Shown: positions 1 through 8,728, counted from the stretch's first letter. The stretch is DNA of 64,000 nucleotides from Embleya sp040605455 (GCF_040605455.1 NZ_JBEXCV010000009.1:1-64000); one strand, 5' to 3'. Translations and numbers: made by a program. Notes: generated from the sequence alone by a model not told the origin.

Positions 1-10
1 CTTCCGATCT
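1..10. other. Probable residual Illumina adapter end
   Basis: The first ten bases, CTTCCGATCT, are identical to the 3' end of the common TruSeq adapter (…GCTCTTCCGATCT). A match placed exactly at base 1 is much better explained by untrimmed adapter at a contig end than by chance. If so, these bases are not genomic. This is inference from a recognised string; it has not been tested against reads. Confidence 0.7.
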
Positions 11-40
11 GAAACCTCGGCCCGACCGGCGTTCGGGCTT

Positions 41-105
41 CCCGAGATCTCGGGTCGTAGGCTCGGGGCGGAGAACCCGCAACGATCTGCGCGGCCGATC
101 GGCCG
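41..105. promoter_or_regulatory. Two short palindromes upstream of the aminopeptidase gene
   Basis: CCCGAGATCTCGGG (41-54) and CGGCCGATCGGCCG (92-105) are perfect 14-bp inverted repeats. The second ends 8 bp before the GGAG ribosome-binding site of the first gene. They could be operators, or the first could be a hairpin ending an upstream transcript. I do not recognise a regulator for either. Confidence 0.35.
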
Positions 106-122
106 TGAACCTTGGAGTATGT

Positions 123-1409
123 ATGAGTTCGCCTCGCTTCGACCGGAGTCACACCGACGACCTGATCGAGTTCGTCGGCGCCAGTCCCTCCCCCTACCAC
201 GCGGCCGCGAATGTGGCCGGGCGACTGGAGGCGGCGGGCTTTCGGCGACTCGTGGAGACGGCCGCGTGGGACGGCGAGGCGGGCGGCCGGTACGTGCTGC
301 GTGGGGGCGCGATCGTGGCCTGGTACGTGCCGGAGGGCGCCGAGAGCACGCGCGGCTTCCGGATCATGGGAGCGCACACCGACTCGCCGACGCTGCGGGT
401 CAAGCCGCTTCCGGACACCGGGGCCGCGGGGTGGCGCCAGGTCGCCGTCGAGGTCTACGGCGGCCCGCTGTTGAACTCCTGGCTCGACCGCGACCTCGGC
501 CTGTCCGGCCGGATCGTGCTGCGCGACGGGAGCGAGCACCTGGTGTTCGTGGACCGGCCGGTGCTGCGTGTGCCGCAGTTGGCGATCCACCTCGACCGCT
601 CGGTCAACGAGGCGGGACTGCAGTTGGACAAGCAGCAGCACATGACCCCGATCTGGGGACTGGGCGCGGTGGACGAGGGCGCGCTGATCCGGTTCGTGGC
701 CGAGGAGGCCGGCGTGGCCGCCGGCGACGTCACCGGGTGGGACCTGATGGTGCACGACGTGCAGAAGCCCAGCTACCTGGGCCGCGATCGCGAACTGGTG
801 GCCTCGCCGCGCCTGGACAACCTGCTGTCCGTACACGCGGGCCTGGCCGCGCTGCTCGCGGCCGCGCACGACAAGGTGGCGCACATCCCGGTGTTCGGCG
901 CGTTCGATCACGAGGAGACCGGCAGCGAGTCCACCACGGGCGCGGCCGGTCCGCTCCTGGAGACGGTGCTGACCCGGATCGTCAGCGCCCGCGGCGGATC
1001 GCTGGAGGACCGCGCCCGCGCGTTCGCCGACTCCTTCCACCTCTCCAGCGACGTGGGCCACGCGGTGCACCCGAACTACGTCGGCCGGCACGAGCCGGGC
1101 CACCACCCGGTGCCCAACGGCGGCCCGATCCTGAAGGTCAACACCAACCAGCGCTACGCGACGGACGCACGCGGCCGGGCCGTGTGGAACGCGGCGTGCG
1201 AACGCGCGGGGGTGCCGGCGCAGATCTTCGTCGGGAACAACTCCATCCCCTGCGGCTCCACCATCGGCCCGATCACCGCGACGCGCCTGGGCATCGAGAC
1301 GGTGGACGTCGGCACCGCCTGCCTGTCCATGCACTCCTCCCGCGAACTGTGCGGCGCCGACGACCCGTTCCTGCTCGCCTCGGCCGCCGCCGCGTTCCTG
1401 GAGGGCTGA
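123..1409 (+). CDS. apeB: M18 family aspartyl-type aminopeptidase
   Basis: A 428-residue cytosolic di-zinc aminopeptidase that removes N-terminal residues, classically acidic ones, from peptides; the length is normal for family M18. Visible motifs are the metal-binding GAHTDSP (His85, Asp87), the FDHEETGSES acid pair, SSDVGHAVHPNY and the C-terminal ACLSMHSSRE, which carries the last metal-ligand His. Start: an in-frame GTG exists at 105, but GGAG at 114-117 sits 5 bases before the ATG at 123, so the ATG is preferred. It stands alone; the next gene starts about 115 bp downstream. Family assignment is secure, substrate preference is inferred. Confidence 0.95.
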   Translation: MSSPRFDRSHTDDLIEFVGASPSPYHAAANVAGRLEAAGFRRLVETAAWDGEAGGRYVLRGGAIVAWYVPEGAESTRGFRIMGAHTDSPTLRVKPLPDTGAAGWRQVAVEVYGGPLLNSWLDRDLGLSGRIVLRDGSEHLVFVDRPVLRVPQLAIHLDRSVNEAGLQLDKQQHMTPIWGLGAVDEGALIRFVAEEAGVAAGDVTGWDLMVHDVQKPSYLGRDRELVASPRLDNLLSVHAGLAALLAAAHDKVAHIPVFGAFDHEETGSESTTGAAGPLLETVLTRIVSARGGSLEDRARAFADSFHLSSDVGHAVHPNYVGRHEPGHHPVPNGGPILKVNTNQRYATDARGRAVWNAACERAGVPAQIFVGNNSIPCGSTIGPITATRLGIETVDVGTACLSMHSSRELCGADDPFLLASAAAAFLEG

Positions 1410-1524
1410 AGGGCCGCCGCGAATCCGCGGGCATGGGTTCGAGGACTCCGGGTAGGCGCGAGCCGACAGTCAATCGGCGCAGCGTAATCCCGCCGCACGT
1501 CAGCGGATCGGAGTGAACGGACTC

Positions 1525-1815
1525 ATGGGCATCGGAGCGGGCATCCTGTTGATCGCGGTGGGCGCGATTCTGACCTTCGCCACCGACTGGAGCGTGTCCG
1601 GCATCAACGTCGACGTGGTCGGCGTCGTGCTGATGATTGCCGGAGTCGTGGGCATCGCGCTGTTCCTGATGGTGTGGGGGCCGCGACGCCGCGACGCGTC
1701 GCTGAACCCGCCGCCGGCCGGCTATGTGCAACCGCCGGTCACGGGAGGCTACGTCGAGCAGCCCGTCGAACGGATCGTCGAGGAGCGGCCGACGCGCCGC
1801 TACTACCGACGCTGA
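1525..1815 (+). CDS. DUF6458-type small membrane protein
   Basis: A 96-residue protein with two hydrophobic helices near the N-terminus, the first beginning MGIGAGILLIAVGAIL, separated by a short loop. A hydrophilic Pro/Tyr/Arg-rich tail with GYVQPP and GGYVEQP repeats ends RRYYRR. This is the layout of the DUF6458 actinobacterial membrane family, which has no known function. Family members normally begin MGIG, so ATG 1525 is chosen; a GTG at 1513 is in frame and a GGAG overlaps it. Transcribed alone and convergent with the gene at 1986-3443, with a shared hairpin between them. Confidence 0.8.
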   Translation: MGIGAGILLIAVGAILTFATDWSVSGINVDVVGVVLMIAGVVGIALFLMVWGPRRRDASLNPPPAGYVQPPVTGGYVEQPVERIVEERPTRRYYRR

Positions 1816-1841
1816 AGACCATCTCGGCACCACCCCCTGAC

Positions 1842-1888
1842 GACCGCGGCTCCGGAGTTCCTCCCCCTCCCGCTCCGGAGCCCCGGTC
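1842..1888. terminator. Bidirectional hairpin between convergent genes
   Basis: GACCGCGGCTCCGGAG (1842-1857) pairs with CTCCGGAGCCCCGGTC (1873-1888) with one mismatch, leaving a 15-base loop. It lies between two converging stop codons, as expected for a shared terminator. Confidence 0.7.
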
Positions 1889-1985
1889 GTCTCCGTTGCG
1901 GGGTGGTCGCGGGCCATGCCCGGGCGGCGGGGTCCGCGTGGGCGAAGCAGGACACGAGCCCGGCCTCATCGCCACCTTCGCGGCC

Positions 1986-3443
1986 TCACGTGTGCGGCAT
2001 GCGGAGCTTGCGGACCCGATGGGCCGCGGACTCGACCACGGTCAGGTAGACGTCCTCGTCCAGGTCGGCGGCCACCGCCACGGCGGCCGGTTCGGCGAGG
2101 TCGCCCAGGAGGGTGGACACGAAGCCGTCCGTGGGGTCGTAGCGGCGCAGCGCGCCGTTGTAGGTGTCCGCGACCACCACCGAGCCGTCCGGCAACGTGT
2201 CCACGCCCAAGGGGTGCTGGAACAGCGCGTGTTCGGCCGGTCCGTCCCGCAGCCCGAAGTCGAACAGCCCGCGGCCGACCACCGTTTCGATCCGGCCGTC
2301 CACCAGGCGACGCAGCGCCGAACTCTCCGCGTCCACCACCCACAACGTGTGCCGATCCGGTGACACGGCCAGGCCGGACGGCTGGGCGAAGTTGGCGGTG
2401 TCGACCGGCCCGTCCTCCATCCCCTCGTCGGTGGTGCCGGCCAGCACCCCCATGCCCTCGCCGACCGGGTCGAACTCCCACAGCTGGTGTACGCCCGCCA
2501 TCGCCACGATGATCCGGCCGCCGAACCACGCGACGTCCCACGGGCTGGAAAGGTCGATCGTGCGGGCCGCGCCGTGCTCGTCCGCGCCGCGCCGGCGCTG
2601 TCGTCCGGTGCCCGCGACCGTACGGATCGATCCGGTGGCCAGCGAAACGCCGCGCAACGCGTGATTGGCGGTGTCCGCGACCACGACGTCGTACCGCACG
2701 TGCGCGGCCACCTCAGGCGGCAGCAGAGCCATCCCGTGCGGCTCGGCCAGCATCGCGTGCCGGGGCCCGCCGTCGAGCAGCCCGCGCCGCCCGGTACCGA
2801 TCCGGCGCAGCACCGTACGGCCGTCGTCGGAGAGTTCGGCCAGGGAATGGTGCCCGGTGTCCGCGACCAGCAGCGCGCCGGAGGGCAACCGCAGCAGTTG
2901 GCCCGGGAAGCGCAGGTCGGTGCGCGGCGCGTCGGGTCGCTCGAAGTCCTCCGCGGCCCGGCGCAGCGTGCCCTTGCCCTCGTGCTCGACCACCAGATCG
3001 GCGATCATCGCCTCGATCTCGCTCGCGTGGCCCTCGCCGGACAGTTGCGCGACCACGTAGCCCTCGGGGTCGACGACGACCAGGGTCGGCCACGCGTGCA
3101 CCGCGTACTGCTTCCACGTGCTCAGCTCGGGGTCGTCCAGGACCGGGTGCCGCAACTCGTGCCGCTGCACCGCGCAGACCACCGTGCCGTGTTCCGCCTC
3201 GTGCTCGAACTTGGGCGAGTGCACGCCGATCACGGTCAGCACGTCGCGGTGGCGCTCCTCGATCGGGCGCAGTTCGGCCAGCACGTGGTGGCAGTTCACG
3301 CACGCCGAGGTCCAGAAGTCCAGCAGCACGATCCGCCCGCGCAGCCCGGCCAGCGTCGGTCCGGGTCCGTCGGTGTTGATCCAGCCGCCGGAACCGGACA
3401 ACTCGGGGGCCCGGATCCGGGCTCGGCGCGCGGTGCTGCTCAT
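1986..3443 (-). CDS. Thioredoxin-like/NHL-repeat protein
   Basis: A 485-residue protein with an N-terminal thioredoxin/TlpA-like fold followed by NHL beta-propeller repeats, the architecture of the NHLRC2-like family. The thioredoxin part carries FWTSACVNC and a cis-Pro-type AWPTLVVVDPEGY segment. NHL blades recur as LLVADTGHHSLAEL, VVVADTANHALRGV, LWVVDAESSALRRL and VVVADTYNGALRRY. Most homologues I know have a CC-x-NC active site; here the first Cys is Ala, leaving CVNC. Start: the frame is open further upstream, but homology begins near MSSTARRARIRAPEL, so ATG 3443 is used. No signal peptide. Probably a redox-related protein; substrate unknown. Confidence 0.85.
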   Translation of the reverse strand: MSSTARRARIRAPELSGSGGWINTDGPGPTLAGLRGRIVLLDFWTSACVNCHHVLAELRPIEERHRDVLTVIGVHSPKFEHEAEHGTVVCAVQRHELRHPVLDDPELSTWKQYAVHAWPTLVVVDPEGYVVAQLSGEGHASEIEAMIADLVVEHEGKGTLRRAAEDFERPDAPRTDLRFPGQLLRLPSGALLVADTGHHSLAELSDDGRTVLRRIGTGRRGLLDGGPRHAMLAEPHGMALLPPEVAAHVRYDVVVADTANHALRGVSLATGSIRTVAGTGRQRRRGADEHGAARTIDLSSPWDVAWFGGRIIVAMAGVHQLWEFDPVGEGMGVLAGTTDEGMEDGPVDTANFAQPSGLAVSPDRHTLWVVDAESSALRRLVDGRIETVVGRGLFDFGLRDGPAEHALFQHPLGVDTLPDGSVVVADTYNGALRRYDPTDGFVSTLLGDLAEPAAVAVAADLDEDVYLTVVESAAHRVRKLRMPHT

Positions 3444-3615
3444 GATCCGAAGTGAACCATCCGGGTCGGCCGGCGACCCCCGGCCGGCGCGTGTACCGAC
3501 CGCGCCCCACCCAACCGGGCGTATCCGGGTGCCGCACACGCGCGCGTCCGCACGACTGAACGCCGGCATTTCGGGCAGTCTGCCCGACAAAGGCGTAGTC
3601 ATCGTGGAGGCAGCA

Positions 3616-4155
3616 GTGTTCGGGGACGAGTACGACGGAGCCCAGCTCTATCCGGGAGTCGCTCCCGGCCGCTACCTCGTGCGCGAGAAGATGTTCGCGA
3701 TCGGCGACGACTTCTGGGTCACGACGGAATCCGGCGAGAAGGTCTATCTGGTCGACGGCAAGGCGCTGACGCTGCACGACCGGCTGGAGCTAAAGGACGC
3801 GGCCGGCACGGTGCTGGCCACCGTGAAGAAGAAGATCATGAGCATCCACCACTCGATGAAGATCGAGGACGCGACCGGCGAAACGGTCGCCACGGTGCGC
3901 AAGAAGATGTTCACGCCGCTGCACGAGGCATTCGAGGTCGATCTCGCGGTCGGCATCGAACTCTCGGTGCGGGGCGACATGTTCAACCACGAGTACGGCA
4001 TCACCGGGCCGAACGGACCGGTCGCGCAGATCACCCGCAAGTGGCTGCGGGTGCGCGACACCTACGGCGTCGACATCGCGCCCGGGTGGGATCATGCGCT
4101 GATCATCGCGATCGCGGTGTGCGTGGACCGGTTGAGTTCCGAGGGCGACGACTGA
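3616..4155 (+). CDS. LURP-one-related (scramblase-like fold) protein
   Basis: A 179-residue protein of the LURP-one-related/DUF567 family, a 12-stranded beta-barrel around a C-terminal hydrophobic helix, as in Tubby and phospholipid scramblases. Typical features are YLVREKMFAIGDDFWVTTESG near the start, the repeated basic VKKKIMSIHHSMKIED and VRKKMFTPLHEAFEVD strands, and a C-terminal helix ALIIAIAVCVD. GGAGG at 3606-3610, five bases before GTG 3616, decides the start over the upstream in-frame GTG at 3604. Divergent from the NHL gene across about 170 bp. Function in bacteria is not established. Confidence 0.85.
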   Translation: MFGDEYDGAQLYPGVAPGRYLVREKMFAIGDDFWVTTESGEKVYLVDGKALTLHDRLELKDAAGTVLATVKKKIMSIHHSMKIEDATGETVATVRKKMFTPLHEAFEVDLAVGIELSVRGDMFNHEYGITGPNGPVAQITRKWLRVRDTYGVDIAPGWDHALIIAIAVCVDRLSSEGDD

Positions 4156-4249
4156 GTCGGCCGAGCCCAGGACGATCCGTCGACGATCGCGGCCGACAGG
4201 CATAGAACGGCTGCCTTCCACACGTCTGTTCGGGTGGAAGGGGGCACGG

Positions 4250-4816
4250 TTGAGATCCCATGGGGAAGACGAGTTCCGGGCCTTCGTCGAGGAGCGTCGC
4301 ACAGCGCTGGTACGCACCGCGTACCTGCTGTGCGGCGATCGCGACGAGGCCGAGGACCTGGCTCAGGTCACGCTGACCAAGACGTATACGTCGTGGGCAC
4401 GCGTATCCGGGGTGGAGAATCCGGACGCCTACGTGCGCCGGATTCTGGTGAACACCAATCTGTCCCGGGTTCGCCGACGGCGGGTGACGCACTTTCTCAC
4501 CGACCGGCTGCCGGACCGAGCCGGACCCGACTCGACCGGCGGGGTGGCCCAACGCAGCGTGTTGTTGGCCGCGTTGGCCCGGTTGCCGGCGGGCCGGCGG
4601 GCGGCGGTGGTGTTGCGCCACTGGGAGGACCGTGCGGAGTCCGAGGTCGCGCAGATCCTCGGTTGCACGGTGGGTACGGTGCGCAGTCAGACTTTCCGGG
4701 GGCTCGCCCAACTCCGCAAGGATCCCCAACTGGCCGATCTGATCCCACATCAGACGGACACCCCCTCTACTTCGGATACGGAGGTGCGGCCATGGCCGAC
4801 GACGGCACCGCACTGA
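4250..4816 (+). CDS. SigE-family ECF RNA polymerase sigma factor
   Basis: A 188-residue group 4 sigma factor. Region 2 is about residues 8-75 (RTALVRTAYLLCGDRDEAEDLAQ, then the YVRRILVNTNLSRVRR DNA-binding end). Region 4 is about 110-165 (RLPAGRRAAVVLRHWED, EVAQILGCTVGTVRSQTFRGLAQLR). It fits the Streptomyces SigE-family pattern. Start is TTG 4250, five bases after a GGAAGGGG site (4236-4244), and agrees with the usual N-terminus of the family. The stop lies 25 bp inside the next gene, so the membrane partner is co-transcribed and probably coupled. Regulon unknown. Confidence 0.92.
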   Translation: MRSHGEDEFRAFVEERRTALVRTAYLLCGDRDEAEDLAQVTLTKTYTSWARVSGVENPDAYVRRILVNTNLSRVRRRRVTHFLTDRLPDRAGPDSTGGVAQRSVLLAALARLPAGRRAAVVLRHWEDRAESEVAQILGCTVGTVRSQTFRGLAQLRKDPQLADLIPHQTDTPSTSDTEVRPWPTTAPH

Positions 4817-5499
4817 GGGAGGCCTTCATGGCGGAAATCGAGGCGGCCGGTCTGACCGCGCCGACGGCGGACGCGGCGATCGAGCGAGCGCGCAAACGCC
4901 GGTGGCGCGGGGCGACCGTGGCATCCGTCCTGGCGGGCGCGCTGGCGCTCGGCGGGGGCGGTGCGGTGATCGCCGACTCGCTACTGGACGAGGAGGGCAA
5001 CTCCACGGACATCGTTCAGGTGACCGCAGGTACCCGACCGCCCGGGGCGAGCCCGGACATCATCGGCGAGGGCATGGTGAACGGCAGGCCCTGGAAGTAC
5101 CGGGCGTGGAGCGACGGCCCGGAGCGGACGTGCTTCCGCAACGTCGAGAAGGGCGATAGTCCCCCGACCGAGCCCGGCGAGTGCAGCCTCGTCCCGGGGC
5201 GCACCGCTGCGGCCAAGGCCGCGGAGAAGGACCGCTTCCGCGGTGGTGGATCGCTGGGCAAGGTGGAGGGAAGCAAGGATTTGTACGCCGCGTTCTTCAC
5301 CGCCGAGGTGTCTCCCAACATCGATCATTTGGAGGTCACCTGGAAGGGCGCGGCGAAGCCGGTGATCATCAATCCGGTGCAGATCGACCCCACCACGCGT
5401 GTCTACGCACTGGTGGTGGTGGCCCGCTCGGCCGTACCCGCCTACACCTTGAAGGCGTACGACGCCGAGGGCCGGGTGCGCAAGCAGTTCCGGCAGTAG
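4792..5499 (+). CDS. Membrane-anchored partner of the SigE-family sigma factor
   Basis: A 235-residue protein starting at ATG 4792 (GGAGG at 4780-4784) inside the end of the sigma gene. A cytosolic N-terminus of about 40 residues ends in basic RARKRRW, followed by one transmembrane helix (about 40-62: VASVLAGALALGGGGAVIADSL) and an extracytoplasmic domain of about 170 residues. This topology and the coupling to the ECF gene are those of anti-sigma or sigma-linked membrane proteins. No zinc anti-sigma (HxxxCxxC) motif is present. The outer domain has only two cysteines, in TCFRNVE and ECSLVPG, which could form a disulphide. Role inferred from context. Confidence 0.7.
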   Translation: MADDGTALREAFMAEIEAAGLTAPTADAAIERARKRRWRGATVASVLAGALALGGGGAVIADSLLDEEGNSTDIVQVTAGTRPPGASPDIIGEGMVNGRPWKYRAWSDGPERTCFRNVEKGDSPPTEPGECSLVPGRTAAAKAAEKDRFRGGGSLGKVEGSKDLYAAFFTAEVSPNIDHLEVTWKGAAKPVIINPVQIDPTTRVYALVVVARSAVPAYTLKAYDAEGRVRKQFRQ

Positions 5500-5518
5500 C
5501 CCGGCTCGGCGAGCACGC

Positions 5519-6292
5519 TCACAGGATCCGGTTCTGCAGGACCGGGAAGTCCTCGCGGGTCTTGGCCACCAGCGCCGGGTCGATCTCGGCGGTGAGTACG
5601 GTCTGTTCGGTGCCGGCCTCGGCGACGATCTCGCCCCACGGGTCGATCACCATGCTGTGTCCGCCCATCGCCTCGCCACCCTGGGTGCCGGTCGTATTGC
5701 ACGCGAGCACGAACATCTGATTCTCGATCGCGCGGGCGCGGGACAACACGCGCCAGTGCTCGACCCGTCGCGCAGGCCACGCGGCGGGCAGCACCAGCAC
5801 CTCCGCGCCCGCGTCCAGGATCCGCCGGAACAGTTCCGGGAAGCGCAGGTCGTAGCAGGTCGCCAGGCCCACCTCGGCCCATGGCATGCGCACCTGCGCA
5901 AGCTCGGTGCCGCGTGAGATCAGCGCGGCCTCGCCGCCGGTGAAGCCGAAGCGGTGGATCTTGCGGTAGGTGCCGCGCAGCGCGCCGTCCGGGTCGAAGA
6001 CCAGCGACGTGTTGTAGAGGTTTTGATCGGCACCGCGCTCGATGATGCTGCCGGCGTGCAGCCAGACCCCGGCGTCGCGAGCCGCGCGGGCCATTGCCTG
6101 GGCGACCGGTCCGCGCACGCCTTCGGCGTCCGACTCCCAGGCGTCGTAGACCCAGCCGGTGTGCAACCACAGCTCGGGCAGGACCACCAGGTGGTCGCCG
6201 CGCCGGCTGCGCACCAGCGCGGAGACCTCGGCCAGGCGTTCTTGAGCCGGTACCGCCGGGTCGACGTCGAGTTGTACGAGCGAAACGCGCAC
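5519..6292 (-). CDS. Carbon-nitrogen hydrolase (nitrilase superfamily amidase)
   Basis: A 257-residue nitrilase-superfamily enzyme with the complete Glu-Lys-Cys triad: Glu40 in LVVLPELW, Lys111 in TYRKIHRFGF and Cys146 in LATCYDLRFPELF. The FPELFR and HWRVLSRARAIENQMFVLACN segments resemble omega-amidase/Nit2-type enzymes that hydrolyse 2-oxo acid amides, but the substrate cannot be fixed from sequence. The frame extends upstream without homology; GTG 6292 follows GAGGGGA and begins the conserved MRVSLVQLD. It converges on the sigma/membrane gene pair with only 19 bp between stops. Confidence 0.9.
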   Translation of the reverse strand: MRVSLVQLDVDPAVPAQERLAEVSALVRSRRGDHLVVLPELWLHTGWVYDAWESDAEGVRGPVAQAMARAARDAGVWLHAGSIIERGADQNLYNTSLVFDPDGALRGTYRKIHRFGFTGGEAALISRGTELAQVRMPWAEVGLATCYDLRFPELFRRILDAGAEVLVLPAAWPARRVEHWRVLSRARAIENQMFVLACNTTGTQGGEAMGGHSMVIDPWGEIVAEAGTEQTVLTAEIDPALVAKTREDFPVLQNRIL

Positions 6293-6440
6293 TTTCCCCT
6301 CACCTACACCGCTTGCTTCCCGCGAACGGGCTGACCGCGGGATCTTTTGCAGCGTAACGTGCCTGCCAGGATCCGGGACCACGTCAAAGCAACGGTCGCC
6401 CCCTCCACCCGACCGGTGACGCAGCGACAAGAGGTAGTTC

Positions 6441-7253
6441 GTGACCAACGACCTGAAAACGCACGCCGACGCCTGGGAGCACTCGATTCGCTCCCTCAAA
6501 GATCTGGTCTCCACCCTGACCGAGGGCCGGTGGAGCAGCGCGACCGAATGTCCGGGCTGGTCGGTCCGCGACATCGTGTCGCACGTGATCGGGATCGAGC
6601 TGGAACTGCTCGGCGATCCCCGACCGATCCACACGCTGCCGCGTGATCTGCGGCACGTGCACGACGAATTCAGCCGCTACACCGAGATACCCGTGGACGT
6701 GCGGCGCTGCCACACCTCACCGGAGATGACCGGCGAGTTGGAGTACGTGATCCTGCGCCGGCGTCGAATGCTCGACGAGTCCGACCGGGCACCGGACGAC
6801 GAGGTGCGCGGCATCATGGGCCGCAGCGTCCCGTACCGGTTCCTGCTCACCCAGCGGGTGTTCGACGTGTGGGTGCACGAGCAGGACGTGCGGCGCGCGA
6901 TCGGGGTGCCCGGCAACCTGGACTCGCCCGCCGCGCTGATCACCCGCGACTTCCTGCTGACCGGGTTGGCCCGGGTGGTGGCCAAGGACGCCAAGGCGCC
7001 CGCCGGCGCGTCGGTGGTGTTCGACGTGAGCGGGCCGGTGGATTTCATGCGCACGGTCACCGTCGACGAGAACGGTCGGGGCCGGCTGGACGGGCGGGTT
7101 CCGCTGGGACCGCTCGTGATGATCTCCACCGACTGGGAGACGTTCGTGCGACTGATGTGCGGCCGGGTCGCCGCAGCCCGGGCCGACGTCAAGGTCGAGG
7201 GCGACCCCGATCTGGCGCGACGGATCCTGGGCACCATGGCCGTCACGCCCTGA
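6441..7253 (+). CDS. Maleylpyruvate isomerase family mycothiol-dependent enzyme
   Basis: A 270-residue protein of the DinB/YfiT-like four-helix-bundle family (TIGR03083-type), usually mycothiol-dependent in actinobacteria. The N-terminal bundle carries the expected metal-site histidines in ECPGWSVRDIVSHVIG and RVFDVWVHEQDVRRA. The C-terminal third is the SCP2-like domain often fused to this family (VVFDVSGPVDF … FVRLMCGR). GTG 6441 is preceded by GAGG six bases upstream. It is divergent from the amidase gene and convergent with the MFS gene. Thiol cofactor use is family knowledge; the reaction is unknown. Confidence 0.85.
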   Translation: MTNDLKTHADAWEHSIRSLKDLVSTLTEGRWSSATECPGWSVRDIVSHVIGIELELLGDPRPIHTLPRDLRHVHDEFSRYTEIPVDVRRCHTSPEMTGELEYVILRRRRMLDESDRAPDDEVRGIMGRSVPYRFLLTQRVFDVWVHEQDVRRAIGVPGNLDSPAALITRDFLLTGLARVVAKDAKAPAGASVVFDVSGPVDFMRTVTVDENGRGRLDGRVPLGPLVMISTDWETFVRLMCGRVAAARADVKVEGDPDLARRILGTMAVTP

Positions 7254-7278
7254 CCCCGAAGGCACCTCGGGCGGGGCG

Positions 7279-8613
7279 TCAGCCGGCGCCGGGAACGCTC
7301 TCCCGCTCCGGCACGCGCCCCGCCGCCACCACGCACACCGGCTCGGCCCGGCGGCTTCCCGCGACCTTGCGGGCGTAGCGCAGCACCTGGACGACGCCGA
7401 GCAGCAGCGGTACGGCCTGAACGGCCATCGCGACGCGGTACGCGTTCAGGCCGTGCGCGCCGCCGCCCGGCTCGACCAGGTCCAGGACCAGGCCGATCGC
7501 GAACAGGCACAGGGTCGCGGCGGCGAACCCGCCGACGTTGACGATGCCCGAAACCGTGCCCAGGCGTTGCGACGGATTGCCGTCCCGGGCGAACTCCATG
7601 CCGACCAGGGACAGCGCACCGCCGGGGCCGATCACCAGCGCGAGCACGACCAACAGCCACAGCGGCGAGGGCTCGGCCGGGATCAGCACGGCCGCCCACA
7701 ACACCAGGGCCAGGATCGGCTGACCCACGCACAGCGCCAACCTGCTGCCCGGCCGGCGGGTCACCAGCGGGCCGACCACCAGGCACGCGAGCATGTTGAT
7801 CACGATCGCGACGGTCAGCAGCGCACTCGCGGTGCCCTTGGCCAGCCCCTGTCCCTCGACCAGGAACGGGAAGCCCCACAACATCAGGAAGACCTGCGGC
7901 AGGCAGCCGCAGGCCCAGTGCGCCCACAGACCGAGCCGGGTGCCCGGTTCGGCCCACGCCGCGCGCACCTGGGACCACATGCCCGGGCCGCCGACCGGGC
8001 GCACCCGGGTCCTCGCACCGGGGTTGTCGCGCAGCACGATCAGCACCGCGACCAGGACCGCCACACCCACCCCGGCGGAGACCGCGAAGGTCCGGCTCCA
8101 GCCGAACGCGTGCAGCGCGCCGGCCAGCGGCGTGGCGCCGGCGAGGTTGCCGGCCATCCCGAGCAGCGCGGTCAACTGGGTCAACACGGCGACCCGGTTC
8201 GCCGGGAACCACACCGACACCACCCGCAGCACACTGACGAACGTCATCGCGTCGCCCATGCCAACCAGCACCCGGGCGAACGCGGCGCCGGCGAACCCGT
8301 GCGCGAACGCGAAGGTGAACTGACCCGCCGTCATCAGCACCAGCCCGCAACTGAGCACCCGCTTGGCGCCGAAACGGTCGGTGAGCGCGCCGACGGGTAT
8401 CTGTAGGCCCGCGTAGACGAGCAGTTGCAGCATCGGGAACAGCGAGAGCTGCGATGCGGAGACGCCGAATCGCTCCTGCGCGTCGATCCCGGCCACGCCG
8501 AGACTGCTGCGGTGGAACACCGCGACGACGTATACCGAAGCCGCGACCGCCCACATCATCCAGGCGATGCTGCCGCCGAGCCGGGAGGGGGCTGTGTCCG
8601 CAGATGGTTTCAC
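7279..8613 (-). CDS. MFS transporter
   Basis: A 444-residue, 12-helix major facilitator protein. The cytoplasmic loop between helices 2 and 3 has the family signature GALTDRFGAKRVL, and a periplasm-side HRSSLGVAGIDAQERFGVS follows helix 1, as in the nitrate/nitrite-porter-like MFS branch. The C-terminus is a short basic cytosolic tail. Start is GTG 8613, read as VKPSADTAPSRL; no good Shine-Dalgarno site is visible, so it may be leaderless or start elsewhere. Substrate unknown. Confidence 0.88.
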   Translation of the reverse strand: MKPSADTAPSRLGGSIAWMMWAVAASVYVVAVFHRSSLGVAGIDAQERFGVSASQLSLFPMLQLLVYAGLQIPVGALTDRFGAKRVLSCGLVLMTAGQFTFAFAHGFAGAAFARVLVGMGDAMTFVSVLRVVSVWFPANRVAVLTQLTALLGMAGNLAGATPLAGALHAFGWSRTFAVSAGVGVAVLVAVLIVLRDNPGARTRVRPVGGPGMWSQVRAAWAEPGTRLGLWAHWACGCLPQVFLMLWGFPFLVEGQGLAKGTASALLTVAIVINMLACLVVGPLVTRRPGSRLALCVGQPILALVLWAAVLIPAEPSPLWLLVVLALVIGPGGALSLVGMEFARDGNPSQRLGTVSGIVNVGGFAAATLCLFAIGLVLDLVEPGGGAHGLNAYRVAMAVQAVPLLLGVVQVLRYARKVAGSRRAEPVCVVAAGRVPERESVPGAG

Positions 8614-8650
8614 AGTACATACACATTAGGGGACGCCTTCGGACATACAT

Positions 8651-8681
8651 ACGGCCGGGCCCCGAAAAAGGGCCCGGCCGT
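8651..8681. terminator. Perfect 12-bp stem terminator
   Basis: ACGGCCGGGCCC (8651-8662) and GGGCCCGGCCGT (8670-8681) form a perfect stem with loop CGAAAAA. It follows the bkd operon stop at 8729 in the minus direction, before the MFS gene, so it most likely ends the bkd transcript. Confidence 0.85.
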
Positions 8682-8728
8682 ACTCATGTGGGCGGTCCGC
8701 CGTCCGCGGGCGATCCGCGCCGAACGCG

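Noticed and set aside
1435..1455. tRNA T-arm-like string GGGTTCGAGGACTCC
   Set aside because: No acceptor or anticodon stem can be drawn around it. No tRNA gene was found elsewhere in the window either.
119..1516. Long open frames on both strands overlapping nearly every gene
   Set aside because: GC-rich codon bias leaves alternate frames open. They are Arg/Pro/Gly-rich, have no family motifs and run over genes with clear homology.
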